A DNA stretch of 64,000 nt from Bradyrhizobium sp. WBAH42 (GCF_024585265.1 NZ_CP036533.1:2179001-2243000); one strand, 5' to 3'. Counted from the first letter of the stretch, positions 1-10,645 are shown. Notes: a model not told the origin generated them from the letters alone. Numbers and translations are program-made.

Positions 1-306
1 GCGGAACCCCATCTTCGAGGGCGATTGCGAGGCCGCGGTTGGCGACACCGTGAGCAGCGTGTCGAGCGTCAGCCTGCCGTCCTTGACCGCCTTCAGCGTC
101 ACATAGGCTGTCATGATCTTGGTGACGGAGGCCGGATACCACGGAATGGTCGCGTTTTCGGCCTGCAACACCTTGCCGCTGTCGGCCTCGATCAGCAGGA
201 GCGCTTCGGCGTCCGCCGCGCGCGGTGCGAGCAACGCGGCACAGGCGAGCGTCGCAGCGAACAGGTTGAACAGGGATTTGCGAAGCAGCGGGCGAAGGGC
301 GTGCAC
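1..306 (-). CDS. D-alanyl-D-alanine carboxypeptidase, N-terminal part (cut by window edge)
   Basis: This is the first ~102 residues of a penicillin-binding protein of the S11 family, which trims the terminal D-Ala from peptidoglycan stem peptides in the periplasm. The visible part has a basic start, a hydrophobic segment and an Ala-x-Ala type cleavage region (about residues 10-33). It then has LLIEADSGKVL and the active-site SxxK motif in PASVTKIMTAY (Ser60/Lys63). The later SGN and KTG motifs lie outside the window. The start is taken as GTG at 306. The frame stays open further upstream without an obvious ATG, so the start is uncertain. A LytM or beta-lactamase assignment is less likely because of the SVTKIMTAY context. 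Confidence 0.85.
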   Translation of the reverse strand, partial: MHALRPLLRKSLFNLFAATLACAALLAPRAADAEALLLIEADSGKVLQAENATIPWYPASVTKIMTAYVTLKAVKDGRLTLDTLLTVSPTAASQSPSKMGFR

Positions 307-498
307 TATCCGATTCCGGTCCTTGGAGATCCGCGCCCGAGAGGGTCGGTTCTCGTGATCTGATTGTCGGTTCTGAAATCCAGCGCCGCCGCTTGCGGCG
401 TCGCAAACCTATACCGGCTGGTGCGTCGAGAATAGGGGCTTCGGGCGGGTATTCCGCAACGAAGTAGGCCGAATTTCGACGGGTCCTCTCGGGACTTG

Positions 499-2295
499 CT
501 AGGGGGATTTGGCAGCTGTCGCGGCAGCCTCGGCGGCCGTCACGCTGGCCCGTGCGTTCTCCTGCACCATGAACTGGGCCTTGGCCATCTCGGCAAAATG
601 GCCGCCTTTGGCCACGAGTTCCTCGAAAGTTCCGGTTTCGATCACGCGTCCATTCTCGAACACCAGGATCCGGGTGGCGTTGCGGATGGTGGAGAGGCGA
701 TGGGCGATCACGAAGGTGGTGCGGCCCCTCATCACTTCGTCGAGAGCGGCATTCACCTTGACCTCGGTGACGGCGTCGAGCGCGGAGGTCGCCTCGTCCA
801 GGATCAGGATCGGCGGGTCCTTCAGCAGGGCGCGGGCGATCGACAGCCGCTGCCGTTCGCCGCCGGAGAGCATGCGGCCGCGCTCGCCGGCATTGGTCTC
901 GAAACCGCCGCTGCGCTCGATGAATTCCAGCGCCTGCGCGCGCTCCGCCGCCTTGCGCATCTCGGCCTCGGTCGCATCCGGCTTGCCGACGCGCAAATTC
1001 TCCGCGATCGAGCGGTTGAACAGCAGTGCTTCCTGGAACACCACGCCGATGTTCCGCCGCAGCGAGGTCAGCGTGACGCCGCGCACGTCCATGCCGTCGA
1101 TCTTGATGACGCCGGATTGCGGATCGAAGGCGCGATGCAGGAGCGCAATCGCGGTCGACTTGCCTGCCCCTGTCGGGCCGACCAGCGCGATGGTCTGGCC
1201 CGGCAGCGCGGTGAAGGTGAGGTCCTCGATCGCCGGCCGCTTGCCGTCATAGGAGAACGTGACGTCGTTGAACTCGACGAGGCCCGACAGCCTGCCGGCA
1301 TCGATTGCGTCGGGCCGGTCGTGCACCGCGGGCACGGCGTCGAGCACATTGAAGAACTCGCGCAGGCGCGGGGCCTCCATGAACACGCTGTTGATGAAGC
1401 TCACCACCTGCTCGAGCTTCTGGATCAGCAGCGTCGCGAAGCTCACGAACATCACGATCTCGCCGACCGAGGTCAGGCCCTGGTCGTGCAGCGCGATGCC
1501 GAGGGTGAAGATCGCCAGCACCGTGATGGTGGTGGACGCGCGCGTGATCACCGTGACCAGCGCCCACCACGACAGCACCGGCATCTGCGCGGCCAGCAGC
1601 TCGTCGGCGACCGAGCGCAGTCCTTTGACCTCGGATTCGACGCGCACGAAGCTCTGCACCAGCGCGACGTTGCCGAGCGCGTCCGACGCGCGCGCGGAGA
1701 GCTCGCTGTAATGCTCCTCGACCTCCATCTGCATGCCGAAGGTCTTGCGCACAACGAAGGTGGTCAGGCCAGTGAAGACGATGCAGAGCACGAACAAGAG
1801 GATCGCCAGCCGCCAGTTCAGGTAGAGCGACAGCGGCAGCAGCACCAGGACCGAAAGGATCGCGGCAAAATGCTCACGGAAGAAGCCGAGCCACAGCCGC
1901 CACAGCGCGTCCGTGCCGTTGAGCATGACCTTCATCAGCCGGCCGGAATGGGTGCCGGAGTGGAAGGTCAACGGCAGCTGCAGGATGTGCTCGAAATAAT
2001 CGGTCAGCACCGCCTGGCGCTGGCGATGCGAGAGCCGGTCGGCCTGCAAGGCCACCAGCGCGCTGCAGACGATGGTGAACAGCCCGAACGCGACCCAGGC
2101 GGCCAGGAACGGCCAGGCCGAGCTCGAGCCGGCCACGGCCTTGCCCGAGAGCACGTCGACGATCCGGCCGAACAGCACCGGCTCGGCGAACTGCGATCCC
2201 GCCAGCAGGAGGTTGGCGACCGCGAGCACCCAGCCGAGCCGCGCCTCCTTGCCGAGCAGCTCGAGAACGCGGGTGTAGAGACGGAGAATGGACAT
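499..2295 (-). CDS. ndvA: NdvA/ChvA-like glucan exporter, fused ABC permease-ATPase
   Basis: A 598-residue type I ABC exporter, with an N-terminal six-helix membrane domain (about 1-310) and a C-terminal ATPase. Walker A is GPTGAGKST, the signature is [15 protein letters not shown], and Walker B is [12 protein letters not shown] followed by the switch His in FVIAHRLST. The N-terminus ([30 protein letters not shown]) resembles rhizobial NdvA/ChvA, which move cyclic beta-glucan across the inner membrane. Length also fits that family (~590). The ATG at 2295 is preferred. An in-frame GTG at 2328 would add 11 residues but has no ribosome binding site. The substrate is inferred from family resemblance. 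The gene has no obvious operon partner. Confidence 0.8.
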   Translation of the reverse strand: MSILRLYTRVLELLGKEARLGWVLAVANLLLAGSQFAEPVLFGRIVDVLSGKAVAGSSSAWPFLAAWVAFGLFTIVCSALVALQADRLSHRQRQAVLTDYFEHILQLPLTFHSGTHSGRLMKVMLNGTDALWRLWLGFFREHFAAILSVLVLLPLSLYLNWRLAILLFVLCIVFTGLTTFVVRKTFGMQMEVEEHYSELSARASDALGNVALVQSFVRVESEVKGLRSVADELLAAQMPVLSWWALVTVITRASTTITVLAIFTLGIALHDQGLTSVGEIVMFVSFATLLIQKLEQVVSFINSVFMEAPRLREFFNVLDAVPAVHDRPDAIDAGRLSGLVEFNDVTFSYDGKRPAIEDLTFTALPGQTIALVGPTGAGKSTAIALLHRAFDPQSGVIKIDGMDVRGVTLTSLRRNIGVVFQEALLFNRSIAENLRVGKPDATEAEMRKAAERAQALEFIERSGGFETNAGERGRMLSGGERQRLSIARALLKDPPILILDEATSALDAVTEVKVNAALDEVMRGRTTFVIAHRLSTIRNATRILVFENGRVIETGTFEELVAKGGHFAEMAKAQFMVQENARASVTAAEAAATAAKSP

Positions 2296-2377
2296 GTGGG
2301 CGAGGGACTCGGCGACGAGGGAGCCCACATTCTAAGCAGGGACCGCCGCGAGATACAGCGCAAGCTTGCAGTTTTGC

Positions 2378-3427
2378 TCAGTTGATCAGCCGCTCTGCCA
2401 GCGGCGGCAGGAACTGGTCGTCGAAGACGTCGCGAAAAGCCGGCCGTTTGCGGAATTTGAAGTCCTGCGCGATCTGATCGATCGAGCGCTCCAGGCGCGC
2501 CGGATCGATGCCGCCAACGCCGTTGCGCTTGACCTCCTCGGTCAGGATGTTGTCGGCAAGGACGGCGCGCAGGCGCTCCAGCTCCAGATTGCGGTCGCCG
2601 TCGTCGATGCGGCTCGCGGCCTCCTCCGCCGCCCGCGCCGGCTCCCTGGCCGTCGCTTTGATGCCCGCGATCAAGGCGCGGACGAAGCCCTTCACCGCAT
2701 CCGGCTTCAACGCGGCGAAGGCGGTGTTGGCCACCACGGCAAAGCCGTAGGCTTCGCAGCCGTAGTCGGCGTAGCGCAGCACGACGAGATCGGCTTCGGG
2801 CACGCCGCGATCGCGCAGGTTCACCGCCGAGAGGTAGCTGAAGCCGGCGACGGCATCGACCTGTCCTGCGGACAGGATCGGTTCGCGCACCGCGGCGCCG
2901 ATCTTGTGGAATTTGACGTGCGATGCCTTGATGCCGTTCTGCTGCGCCAGTGCCGGCCACAGCCGCATCGATAGATCGCCGTCGGCAACGCCGACGGTCT
3001 TGCCGTCGAGATCGGGCAGGACGCGGACACCACGGCTCCTGCGCGCGACGATCGCGTAAGGCGCGCGGTCGAACAGCACGAACACGGCCTTGACCGGCGG
3101 CGCATCGTCCTTGTCACGAAACCGGATCAGCTCGTTGATGTCGACGAGCGCAAGCTCGCTGTCGCCTTTGGCGATGCGTGCGAGCGCCTCCGGCGATCCG
3201 CTCGCGCTGTTGAAGGACACGTTCAGATGCTCGGCGCCGAACCTGCCGTCCTTCGCCGCAAGGAAGAACGGCGCCATGCTCGCATCGATCGGACGGTCGA
3301 AGGTGAAGTGGATGGCAGTCGAGGGGGCGCCGCTCTCGGCCGCAATGGCCTTGCGCACACTCAATGCGGCGAACGAGATTGCAAGGGCCAGCAGGCACTG
3401 AAGGGCGATCGTCTTGAATCCGGACAT
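2378..3427 (-). CDS. ABC transporter periplasmic binding protein, NMT1/SsuA type
   Basis: A 349-residue secreted solute-binding protein. It has an N-terminal signal peptide (MSGFKTIALQC... to about AIAA|ESG), then the two-lobed NMT1/THI5/SsuA-like fold with typical segments such as SELALVDINELIRF and GKTVGVADGD. These proteins bind nitrate, sulfonates, pyrimidine precursors or similar small anions for ABC import. No permease or ATPase gene is adjacent, so it either works with distant components or is an orphan, and the ligand cannot be told. The ATG at 3427 is chosen because the signal peptide begins there. The frame is open upstream to 3535 but that extension is Arg-rich and unlike a leader. 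Confidence 0.75.
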   Translation of the reverse strand: MSGFKTIALQCLLALAISFAALSVRKAIAAESGAPSTAIHFTFDRPIDASMAPFFLAAKDGRFGAEHLNVSFNSASGSPEALARIAKGDSELALVDINELIRFRDKDDAPPVKAVFVLFDRAPYAIVARRSRGVRVLPDLDGKTVGVADGDLSMRLWPALAQQNGIKASHVKFHKIGAAVREPILSAGQVDAVAGFSYLSAVNLRDRGVPEADLVVLRYADYGCEAYGFAVVANTAFAALKPDAVKGFVRALIAGIKATAREPARAAEEAASRIDDGDRNLELERLRAVLADNILTEEVKRNGVGGIDPARLERSIDQIAQDFKFRKRPAFRDVFDDQFLPPLAERLIN

Positions 3428-3653
3428 CGGTCGCGCCGGCCCCGCATTGTTATGGTTTCGCGACGGCTTGCAGCGCCGGCCCGCGACGAGCGTGCGCGCG
3501 CGAACATGAACGGTGGATGAGCGGGCTTGCGGCATCGTTACGCAACCCCGTTCAGCTTGTGTTGGGGTTGGGGAACCTACTTAGGGGGCGAGTGTTTGAC
3601 AGACATCAGCCTGTCGTCAGGCACAATCCGAGGTCCCAAGGAGGGTCCAGATC

Positions 3654-4013
3654 ATGTTTGACAGCTTTTCGAAGTTCGTCGGCCGCAAGGCCGTTCTTGC
3701 CACGGCCGCCGTGGTGGCCCTGACTGCCGCTGCACCCAGCGCCTCCTACGCGGGCGGCCGTCATTGGCATGGCGGTGGTGGCGGCGCCGCCGCTGCCGCG
3801 ATGTTCGGCCTGGCCGCGACCGGCCTCGCGATCGCAGCCAGCCGCAATGCCTACGCCTATGATCCGGGTCCGGGTTACTATTACGAGGGCGGCCCGGTCT
3901 ATTACAGCAGCCCCGGCTATGGTCCCTATTATTACGACTCGGGCAACCGCTACACCTATGGCGGCTACAAAAACCCCTGCGCCCACGGCTATTCCGGCTA
4001 TAGCTGCTATTAA
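3654..4013 (+). CDS. Small secreted Gly/Tyr-rich protein
   Basis: A 119-residue protein with a clear signal peptide (AVLATAAVVALTAAAPSASYA). The mature part is low complexity: a His/Gly/Ala patch, then many Tyr, Gly and Pro (repeats like GPGYYYEGG and GPYYYDSG), ending in GYSGYSCY. A strong AAGGAGG ribosome binding site lies just before the ATG. Such Tyr/Gly-rich exported proteins are common in Bradyrhizobium and of unknown function. A cell-surface role is a guess from composition. It stands alone between divergent neighbours. Confidence 0.75.
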   Translation: MFDSFSKFVGRKAVLATAAVVALTAAAPSASYAGGRHWHGGGGGAAAAAMFGLAATGLAIAASRNAYAYDPGPGYYYEGGPVYYSSPGYGPYYYDSGNRYTYGGYKNPCAHGYSGYSCY

Positions 4014-4131
4014 CCGATCGGCCATACGTCATCGGCGAACAGGCCGTCGCGCTTGCCGCGGCGGCTTGTTTTTTGCTTATATTGCCGCGTGTTAACACGC
4101 CGGCCATTTGTTTCGAGTAGTTTTGAGTACC

Positions 4132-4536
4132 ATGAGTGATTCGCTTGAGCGGCTATATCTGGCTGTGCTCGCGGCCAGAGATCTTGATCCGGCAACATCG
4201 CGCACAGCCCGGCTGTTTCAGCGTGGGCCCTCAAAAATGGCGAAGAAACTGGCCGAAGAAGCGATCGAGGTCGTCATCGATGCGGTCAATGGCGATAGTG
4301 AGGCCGTGATCCGGGAAAGCGCCGACCTGCTCTACAATCTCACCGTGCTGTGGGCTTCGGCCGGAGTCCGCCCCGAGGACGTCTGGCGGGAAATGACGCG
4401 GCGGGAGGACATGCTCGGTATTGCCGAGAAACTGCCGAAGACGCCGGCGAAATTGCCCAAAGTCGCGTCACCGCGCATGGCCTCGCGGCGGCCTATTGTC
4501 GCGCTCGACGGCCGCGCCGCGCGCAAGCGCCACTGA
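4132..4536 (+). CDS. HisE-like phosphoribosyl-ATP pyrophosphohydrolase family protein
   Basis: A 134-residue all-alpha NTP-pyrophosphohydrolase. It contains the HisE core RTARLFQRGPSKMAKKLAEEAIEVVIDAV followed by the ESADLLYNLTVLW segment, with the acidic metal-binding residues EE..E and E..D in place. HisE hydrolyses PR-ATP to PR-AMP in histidine biosynthesis. Here there are no his genes nearby and there is a basic C-terminal tail of about 40 residues absent from compact HisE. It may be a paralogue or house-cleaning pyrophosphatase. The start is the ATG at 4132, which gives the usual HisE N-terminus. Confidence 0.75.
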   Translation: MSDSLERLYLAVLAARDLDPATSRTARLFQRGPSKMAKKLAEEAIEVVIDAVNGDSEAVIRESADLLYNLTVLWASAGVRPEDVWREMTRREDMLGIAEKLPKTPAKLPKVASPRMASRRPIVALDGRAARKRH

Positions 4537-4603
4537 AAACGTCACAAATCGCCCAAAAACTGGCGATGGACAAATCCGTCCCATGGTGCTTCATCGCGGC
4601 GCC

Positions 4604-5185
4604 ATGCTGAAACGTATCTACGACTGGTGCATCGACGCCGCCCACAAGCCCTACGCGCTCTGGATCATGGGCATCGTGTCTTTCGCCGAAAGCTCCTTCT
4701 TTCCGGTCCCGCCGGATGTGATGCTGATCCCGATGTCGCTGGCGCGCCCGCAGCGCGCCTGGGTGTATGCAACGGTCTGTACCATCACCTCGGTGATCGG
4801 CGGCGTCGTCGGCTATGCCATCGGCGCGCTGCTGTTCGACTCGGTCGGCCAGTGGCTGATCCAGGTCTACGGCCTCGGTGACAAGGTCGACGCCTTCAGG
4901 GCCTCCTATGCCGAATGGGGGGCGGTGATCATCCTGCTCAAGGGGTTGACGCCGATCCCCTACAAGCTCGTCACTATCACCTCGGGCTTTGCCGGCTACA
5001 ACATCATCCTGTTCATCCTGTGCTCGATCGTCGCGCGCGGCGGGCGCTTCTTCGTCGTCGCGATCCTGCTCAACCGCTATGGCGACTGGATCCGGGTTCG
5101 GATCGAGAAGCATCTCGGTCTCTGGGTTGCGATCGGGGCCGCGGTGCTGGTGCTCGGCTTCGTCATCGCGGTCAAGCTGATCTAG
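4604..5185 (+). CDS. DedA/YqaA-like (SNARE-associated) membrane protein
   Basis: A 193-residue integral membrane protein with about five hydrophobic segments. It shows the DedA-family pattern: SFAESSFFPVPPDVMLIPM near the N-terminus and LLKGLTPIPYKLVTITSGFAGY in the middle. Family members are linked to membrane homeostasis and lipid or undecaprenyl-phosphate translocation. The exact substrate here is unknown. The ATG at 4604 gives a protein starting at the first amphipathic helix. It follows the HisE-like gene by 67 bases and may share its transcript. Confidence 0.8.
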   Translation: MLKRIYDWCIDAAHKPYALWIMGIVSFAESSFFPVPPDVMLIPMSLARPQRAWVYATVCTITSVIGGVVGYAIGALLFDSVGQWLIQVYGLGDKVDAFRASYAEWGAVIILLKGLTPIPYKLVTITSGFAGYNIILFILCSIVARGGRFFVVAILLNRYGDWIRVRIEKHLGLWVAIGAAVLVLGFVIAVKLI

Positions 5186-5230
5186 GCCGGCGGCTTTGCC
5201 GCCGCGCCGGCTTCGGTTACGGTTGCCGTC

Positions 5231-5770
5231 ATGATGGTTCGATCCGGCAATCCGGCCGCACGGTCTGGGACGCTGATGTCAGCAGCGCTGCTGCTCCTTC
5301 TCGCTGCCGGCGGAACAGCCCGGCCGCAATCCGCCCCGCCGACGCTCGGCCTTCGGGAGCAGGGGGCGCAGGCCGCCCCGCCGCCGTCGACGCCCGCTCC
5401 ATCGGCGCCGGCGGCAGCTGAGGAGAATCCCGGGCTGATCAACGAAATGGGCAAGCTGTTCGACAAGCTGCCCTCGATCCTGCCGCCGATCAAAAGCCCT
5501 AGCGAAACCATGGACGACCTGTCGCGGCTGGCCAAGCCCTCGACCATGGTGTCGGGGCGCGTGATCTGCCCGGTCTCTGCGAACGGCGCACCCGACTGCA
5601 AGCAGGCGGCCGACCAGCTCTGCCAGGGCAAGGGCTACAAGGAAGGCAAGAGCCTGAACGCCGATTCCGCGGAAAAATGCTCCGTCAAGGTCCTGATCCC
5701 CGGCCGGCAACGCAAACCGGACGACTGCCGCACCGACACTTTCGTGACCAGCGCGCTGTGCCAGAACTGA
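5231..5770 (+). CDS. Secreted Pro-rich hypothetical protein with C-terminal Cys region
   Basis: A 179-residue protein with a hydrophobic leader (LMSAALLLLLAAGGTA), a Pro/Ala-rich linker (about 35-65), and a C-terminal segment with several cysteines (VICPVSANGAPDCKQAADQLCQGKGY, KCSVKVLIPG, DDCRTDTFVTSALCQN). The paired cysteines suggest a disulfide-stabilised periplasmic domain. I do not recognise a characterised family. It lies between the DedA-like gene and aspA on the same strand. Confidence 0.7.
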   Translation: MMVRSGNPAARSGTLMSAALLLLLAAGGTARPQSAPPTLGLREQGAQAAPPPSTPAPSAPAAAEENPGLINEMGKLFDKLPSILPPIKSPSETMDDLSRLAKPSTMVSGRVICPVSANGAPDCKQAADQLCQGKGYKEGKSLNADSAEKCSVKVLIPGRQRKPDDCRTDTFVTSALCQN

Positions 5771-5800
5771 AGGCCCTCGCGCGAGAACCAAGGAGCGCCC

Positions 5801-7201
<1,401 letters not shown>

Positions 7202-7224
7202 GGTGTCATCTGCAGCTCTCGCCG

Positions 7225-7312
7225 CGTCATTGCGAGGAGCCCTTGCGACGAAGCAATCCAGACCGTCTCCGCGGATACATTTCTGAATTGCTTCGCTTCG
7301 CTCGCAATGACG
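7225..7312. repeat. Palindromic intergenic element with 12-bp inverted arms
   Basis: The arms CGTCATTGCGAG (7225-7236) and CTCGCAATGACG (7301-7312) are perfect reverse complements. A second, imperfect pair lies inside (AAGCAATCC near 7251 and GAATTGCTT near 7285). This form is common between genes in rhizobial genomes and can fold into a long hairpin. It sits right after aspA, so it may act in mRNA 3' stability. Confidence 0.75.
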
Positions 7313-7468
7313 GGCGGGTAGACCTGGAAGGCTCGAATTCCGCTGCTTGGAATTGCGGTGGCCGCATCGGACACGGCGCCAAAACGCAATACTTGACAGT
7401 GGAAAGATTGCCTTGTTGGTATGGCTCCCAGCTTTCAATTCGACCGGCCAACAAAGGATCGTTCCGCA

Positions 7469-8437
7469 ATGTCCATGCCTGCCTTGTTCAAGGGGCGCCT
7501 GTCGATCCCCGTGATCGGCTCGCCGCTCTTCATCATCTCGGTGCCCGATCTGGTGATCGCGCAGTGCAAGGCGGGGGTGGTCGGCTCGTTTCCGTCGCTG
7601 AACGCGCGGCCGCCGGAGCTGCTCGACGAATGGCTGGCGCGGATCACCGAAGAGCTCGCGGCCTACGACCGCGCCCATCCCGACAAGCCGTCGGCGCCGT
7701 TCGCGGTCAACCAGATCGTGCACAAGTCGAACAACCGGCTCGATCACGACATGCAGCTCTGCGCCAAGTACAAGGTGCCGATGATCATCTCCTCGCTCGG
7801 CGCCCGCGAGGAGCTGAACCAGGCCGTGCACGGCTGGGGCGGCATCGTCTTCCACGACGTGATCAACCAGAAATTCGCGCACAAGGCGATCGAGAAGGGG
7901 GCCGACGGCCTGATCCTGGTCGCGGCCGGCGCCGGCGGCCATGCCGGCACCATCTCGCCGCTGGCCTTCGTGGCCGAGACGCGCAAGTGGTTCGACGGAC
8001 CGATCGCGCTGTCGGGTGCGATCGGCAACGGCAAGGCGATCCGCGCCGCGCGCATCTTGGGGGCCGACTTCGCCTATATCGGCTCGGCCTTCATCGCGAC
8101 CAAGGAGGCCAATGCGGTCGAGAAGTACAAGGAGATGATCGCGGGCTCGAGCGCCGACGACATCGTCTATTCCAATCTCTTCACCGGCGTGCACGGCAAT
8201 TATCTGAAGCCCTCGATCCTGGCCGCAGGCATGGACCCGGAAAACCTGCCGACGTCCGATCCCTCCAAGATGAACTTCGGCACCGACGCCTCAGGCGAGC
8301 GCGCCAAGCCGAAGGCCTGGAAGGAGATCTGGGGAAGCGGCCAGGGCATCGGCAGCGTCGAGGGCATCGTGCCCGCCGCCGAGCTGATCGCGCGCTTCAA
8401 GAAGGAATACGACGAAGCGATCGATCCGCCGCTGTGA
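7469..8437 (+). CDS. Nitronate monooxygenase / 2-nitropropane dioxygenase family flavoprotein
   Basis: A 322-residue FMN-dependent TIM-barrel enzyme of the NMO family, which oxidises alkyl nitronates and related compounds. The FMN/phosphate-binding region AAGAGGHAGTISPLAFV and the downstream ALSGAIGNGKAIRAA and GADFAYIGSAFIATKEA match the family. The ATG at 7469 follows an AAGGATCG ribosome binding site. The open frame to 7421 is probably untranslated. The thioesterase gene begins 22 bases after the stop, so the two are likely cotranscribed. That pairing hints at a role on acyl-CoA-derived or nitro substrates, which is inference. Confidence 0.8.
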   Translation: MSMPALFKGRLSIPVIGSPLFIISVPDLVIAQCKAGVVGSFPSLNARPPELLDEWLARITEELAAYDRAHPDKPSAPFAVNQIVHKSNNRLDHDMQLCAKYKVPMIISSLGAREELNQAVHGWGGIVFHDVINQKFAHKAIEKGADGLILVAAGAGGHAGTISPLAFVAETRKWFDGPIALSGAIGNGKAIRAARILGADFAYIGSAFIATKEANAVEKYKEMIAGSSADDIVYSNLFTGVHGNYLKPSILAAGMDPENLPTSDPSKMNFGTDASGERAKPKAWKEIWGSGQGIGSVEGIVPAAELIARFKKEYDEAIDPPL

Positions 8438-8459
8438 TCGCTCCCGGATCGAGTGCAGC

Positions 8460-9233
8460 ATGACCGCCATCTACCGCGTCGACGGCAACAACGTCGTCAC
8501 CAGCCCCGATGCGGCCGGCCCCTGGGACCGGCGCATGCAGCACGGCTCGGCACCGGCATCGCTGGTGACGTGGGCGGCTGAGCGCATCCCGACGGCGGCG
8601 CCGATGGACGTCGCGCGCGTGACCATCGATCTGATGCGCCCGGTGCCGGTGGCGCCGCTCACGATCGCGACCGAGGTCTTGCGCGAGGGCCGCAAGATCC
8701 AGCTCTGCGGAATCAAGCTGCTCGCCGATGGCGTGCAGGTGGTCGGCGCCACCGTGCTGAAGATCAGGCGCCAGGAGCTGACGCTGCCGGACGAGGTCGA
8801 GGAGCTGCCGGTCACGTTGCCCGCGCCGGAGGATTCATTGGTCGAGGACGGTCACGCCGCCACCAGCCCGTTCGTGCGATCGGTCTCGATGCGCGCCGCG
8901 CGCGGCCGCTTCGGCCAGGCCGGCGCCGGTGCGATCTGGTTTCGCGTCGATCATCCGCTGATCGAAGGCGAGGCCATCTCGCAGGCGATGCGCGCCGTGG
9001 TCGCTGCCGACTTTTCCAACGGCACCGCCTCGACGCTCGACTTTCGCGCCTGGACCTACATCAACGCCGACCTCACCGTGAGCTTTGCGCGCCAGCCGGT
9101 CGGCGAGTGGATCCTGCTCGACGGCGATTCTTGGATCGGCCCCGACGGCGCGGGCCTTGCGATGTCGCGCCTCGCCGACCGTCAGGGCTATTTCGGCCGC
9201 GCGGTGCAGAGTCTGGTGATCGAGAAGCGGTGA
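8460..9233 (+). CDS. TesB-like acyl-CoA thioesterase family protein (double hotdog)
   Basis: A 257-residue protein with two hotdog-like halves. The first contains RIPTAAPMDVARVTIDLMRPVPVAPLTI-type sequence typical of thioesterase-like superfamily members. The second has LDFRAWTYINADLTVSFARQPVGEWILLD and GLAMSRLADRQGYFGRAVQSL. Such enzymes hydrolyse acyl-CoA thioesters. It follows the nitronate monooxygenase gene closely and on the same strand. Substrate chain type cannot be judged. Confidence 0.75.
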   Translation: MTAIYRVDGNNVVTSPDAAGPWDRRMQHGSAPASLVTWAAERIPTAAPMDVARVTIDLMRPVPVAPLTIATEVLREGRKIQLCGIKLLADGVQVVGATVLKIRRQELTLPDEVEELPVTLPAPEDSLVEDGHAATSPFVRSVSMRAARGRFGQAGAGAIWFRVDHPLIEGEAISQAMRAVVAADFSNGTASTLDFRAWTYINADLTVSFARQPVGEWILLDGDSWIGPDGAGLAMSRLADRQGYFGRAVQSLVIEKR

Positions 9234-9318
9234 GCGTCACGGCGGGGCCGCGATTGCTCCTTCCGAATGAACGGCAGGCTTCCGCCGCCGCGGAAGGGAT
9301 GCTCGGCATCCTGCCAGT

Positions 9319-9417
9319 TCACACACCGTAGAAGATCTTGATCCCCCACAGCACCACGATGATAGCCGTGATCAACGTAATCGCGGCGACCGCACTTTCC
9401 AGGGAAGCGACTCTCAT
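9319..9417 (-). CDS. Predicted 32-residue single-span membrane microprotein
   Basis: A short frame running ATG (9417) to TGA (9319) encodes MRVASLESAVAAITLITA followed by IIVVLWGIKIFYGV, almost entirely one hydrophobic helix. A good GGAG ribosome binding site lies six bases upstream. The frame is independent of any larger gene and is flanked by genes on the other strand. It is a plausible small inner-membrane protein of unknown role. Confidence is limited because there is no homology evidence. Confidence 0.5.
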   Translation of the reverse strand: MRVASLESAVAAITLITAIIVVLWGIKIFYGV

Positions 9418-9679
9418 TTCACTCTCCGCTTCCCCAGCCCCGTCAGCGGTCTAGTTGATTCCCTGATTCGCCGGCAATTGCGCGGGCATCGTCGCCGTAG
9501 ACTCCGTTGTGCGCTGTGGTGCGGAAGCAACAACGACACCGTAGAATCCCGGAGTATTTGCTCTACCATCCGGTCCCGCCGCTCCCGAAGCCCGCGCGCA
9601 GCACCTTGTCACAAGCCGGGGACGACGCTGGCACAGAGACTGCGGGAGGACACGAAACGCCCGCGAGAGGGAGGCACGC

Positions 9680-10645
9680 ATGCCATCGGATCGACTGCAA
9701 CGCTTCCGCGATCGTCTCGCGCTGCCGCTGATCGCGGCGCCGATGTTTCTGGTCTCAGGCGTCGAGCTCATGGTCGCGGCCTGCCGCAACGGGGTGATCG
9801 GCAGCTTTCCCACGGCGAATTGCCGTGGCGCGGACCAGCTCGATGAATGGCTGACCGCGATCGAGACGCGCTTGCGCCGGTACGAAGATCAGGCCGGCCG
9901 CAGGGCCGCGCCGCTTTGTCCGAATCTGATCGTGCACCGCTCCAATGCGCGGCTGGAGCAGGATCTTGCCGTGCTGCTGCGGCACAGGCCGGAGATCGTC
10001 ATCACATCGGTCGGCTCGCCCGCGCCCGTGTTGAAGCCGCTGCACGACGCCGGGGCGCTGGTGCTGGCGGACGTCGCTTCCATCCGCCATGCCGAACGCG
10101 CGGCACAAGCAGGCGCCGACGGGTTGGTGCTGCTCGCCGCGGGCGCGGGCGGGCAGACCGGCTGGCTCAACCCGTTCGCCTTCGTCCGCGCGGTGCGCGC
10201 GTTCTATGACGGCATCATCGTGCTCGCGGGCGGCATCGGCGACGGCTGCGCGCTGCACGCGGCAGAAGTGCTCGGCTGCGATCTCGCCTATATGGGCACG
10301 AAGTTCATCGCAACGCGCGAGAGCATGGCGGACGAACGTCACAAGCAGATGCTGGTCGAGAGCAGCGCCGACGACATCTTGCTCACCACCGCGTTCACGG
10401 GACTTCAGACCAGCATGCTGCGGCCGTCGATCGTGGCCGCCGGGCTCGATCCCGACGATCTGCCGGCGCGCGGCGCGATCGACATCGCCGAGGATATCGA
10501 CGTCGCCGCGCGCGAAAGCCGTCCCAAGCGCTGGCGCGACGTCTGGAGCGGCGGGCATTCGACCTCTGGTGTCACCGAGGTGCTCGCGGTCGACGATCTC
10601 GTCGCGCGGACCGTCGCGGAATATCACCGGGCGGGTGGGCGGTAG
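9680..10645 (+). CDS. Second nitronate monooxygenase-family flavoprotein (paralogue)
   Basis: A 321-residue protein clearly related along its length to the product at 7469-8437. Shared blocks are PLIAAPMFLVSGVELM, GVIGSFPTANCRG, LAAGAGGQTGWLNPFAF, LAGGIGDGCALHAAEVLG and YMGTKFIATRES. It should be an FMN-binding TIM barrel oxidising nitronates or similar. The phosphate-loop Gly-rich segment is retained, so it is likely active. The ATG at 9680 follows GAGGGAGGC. It is separated from the first paralogue by the thioesterase and a 446-base interval. Confidence 0.8.
   Translation: MPSDRLQRFRDRLALPLIAAPMFLVSGVELMVAACRNGVIGSFPTANCRGADQLDEWLTAIETRLRRYEDQAGRRAAPLCPNLIVHRSNARLEQDLAVLLRHRPEIVITSVGSPAPVLKPLHDAGALVLADVASIRHAERAAQAGADGLVLLAAGAGGQTGWLNPFAFVRAVRAFYDGIIVLAGGIGDGCALHAAEVLGCDLAYMGTKFIATRESMADERHKQMLVESSADDILLTTAFTGLQTSMLRPSIVAAGLDPDDLPARGAIDIAEDIDVAARESRPKRWRDVWSGGHSTSGVTEVLAVDDLVARTVAEYHRAGGR

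Noticed and set aside
496..2385. A 629-residue open frame on the plus strand opposite ndvA
   Set aside because: It is antisense to a clear ABC exporter, composition is typical of shadow frames, and there is no ribosome binding site or motif.
9451..9680. A minus-strand frame ending PAQLPANQGIN
   Set aside because: The C-terminal part looks protein-like, but no plausible start or ribosome binding site was found and it runs into the start of the next gene. Left unannotated.
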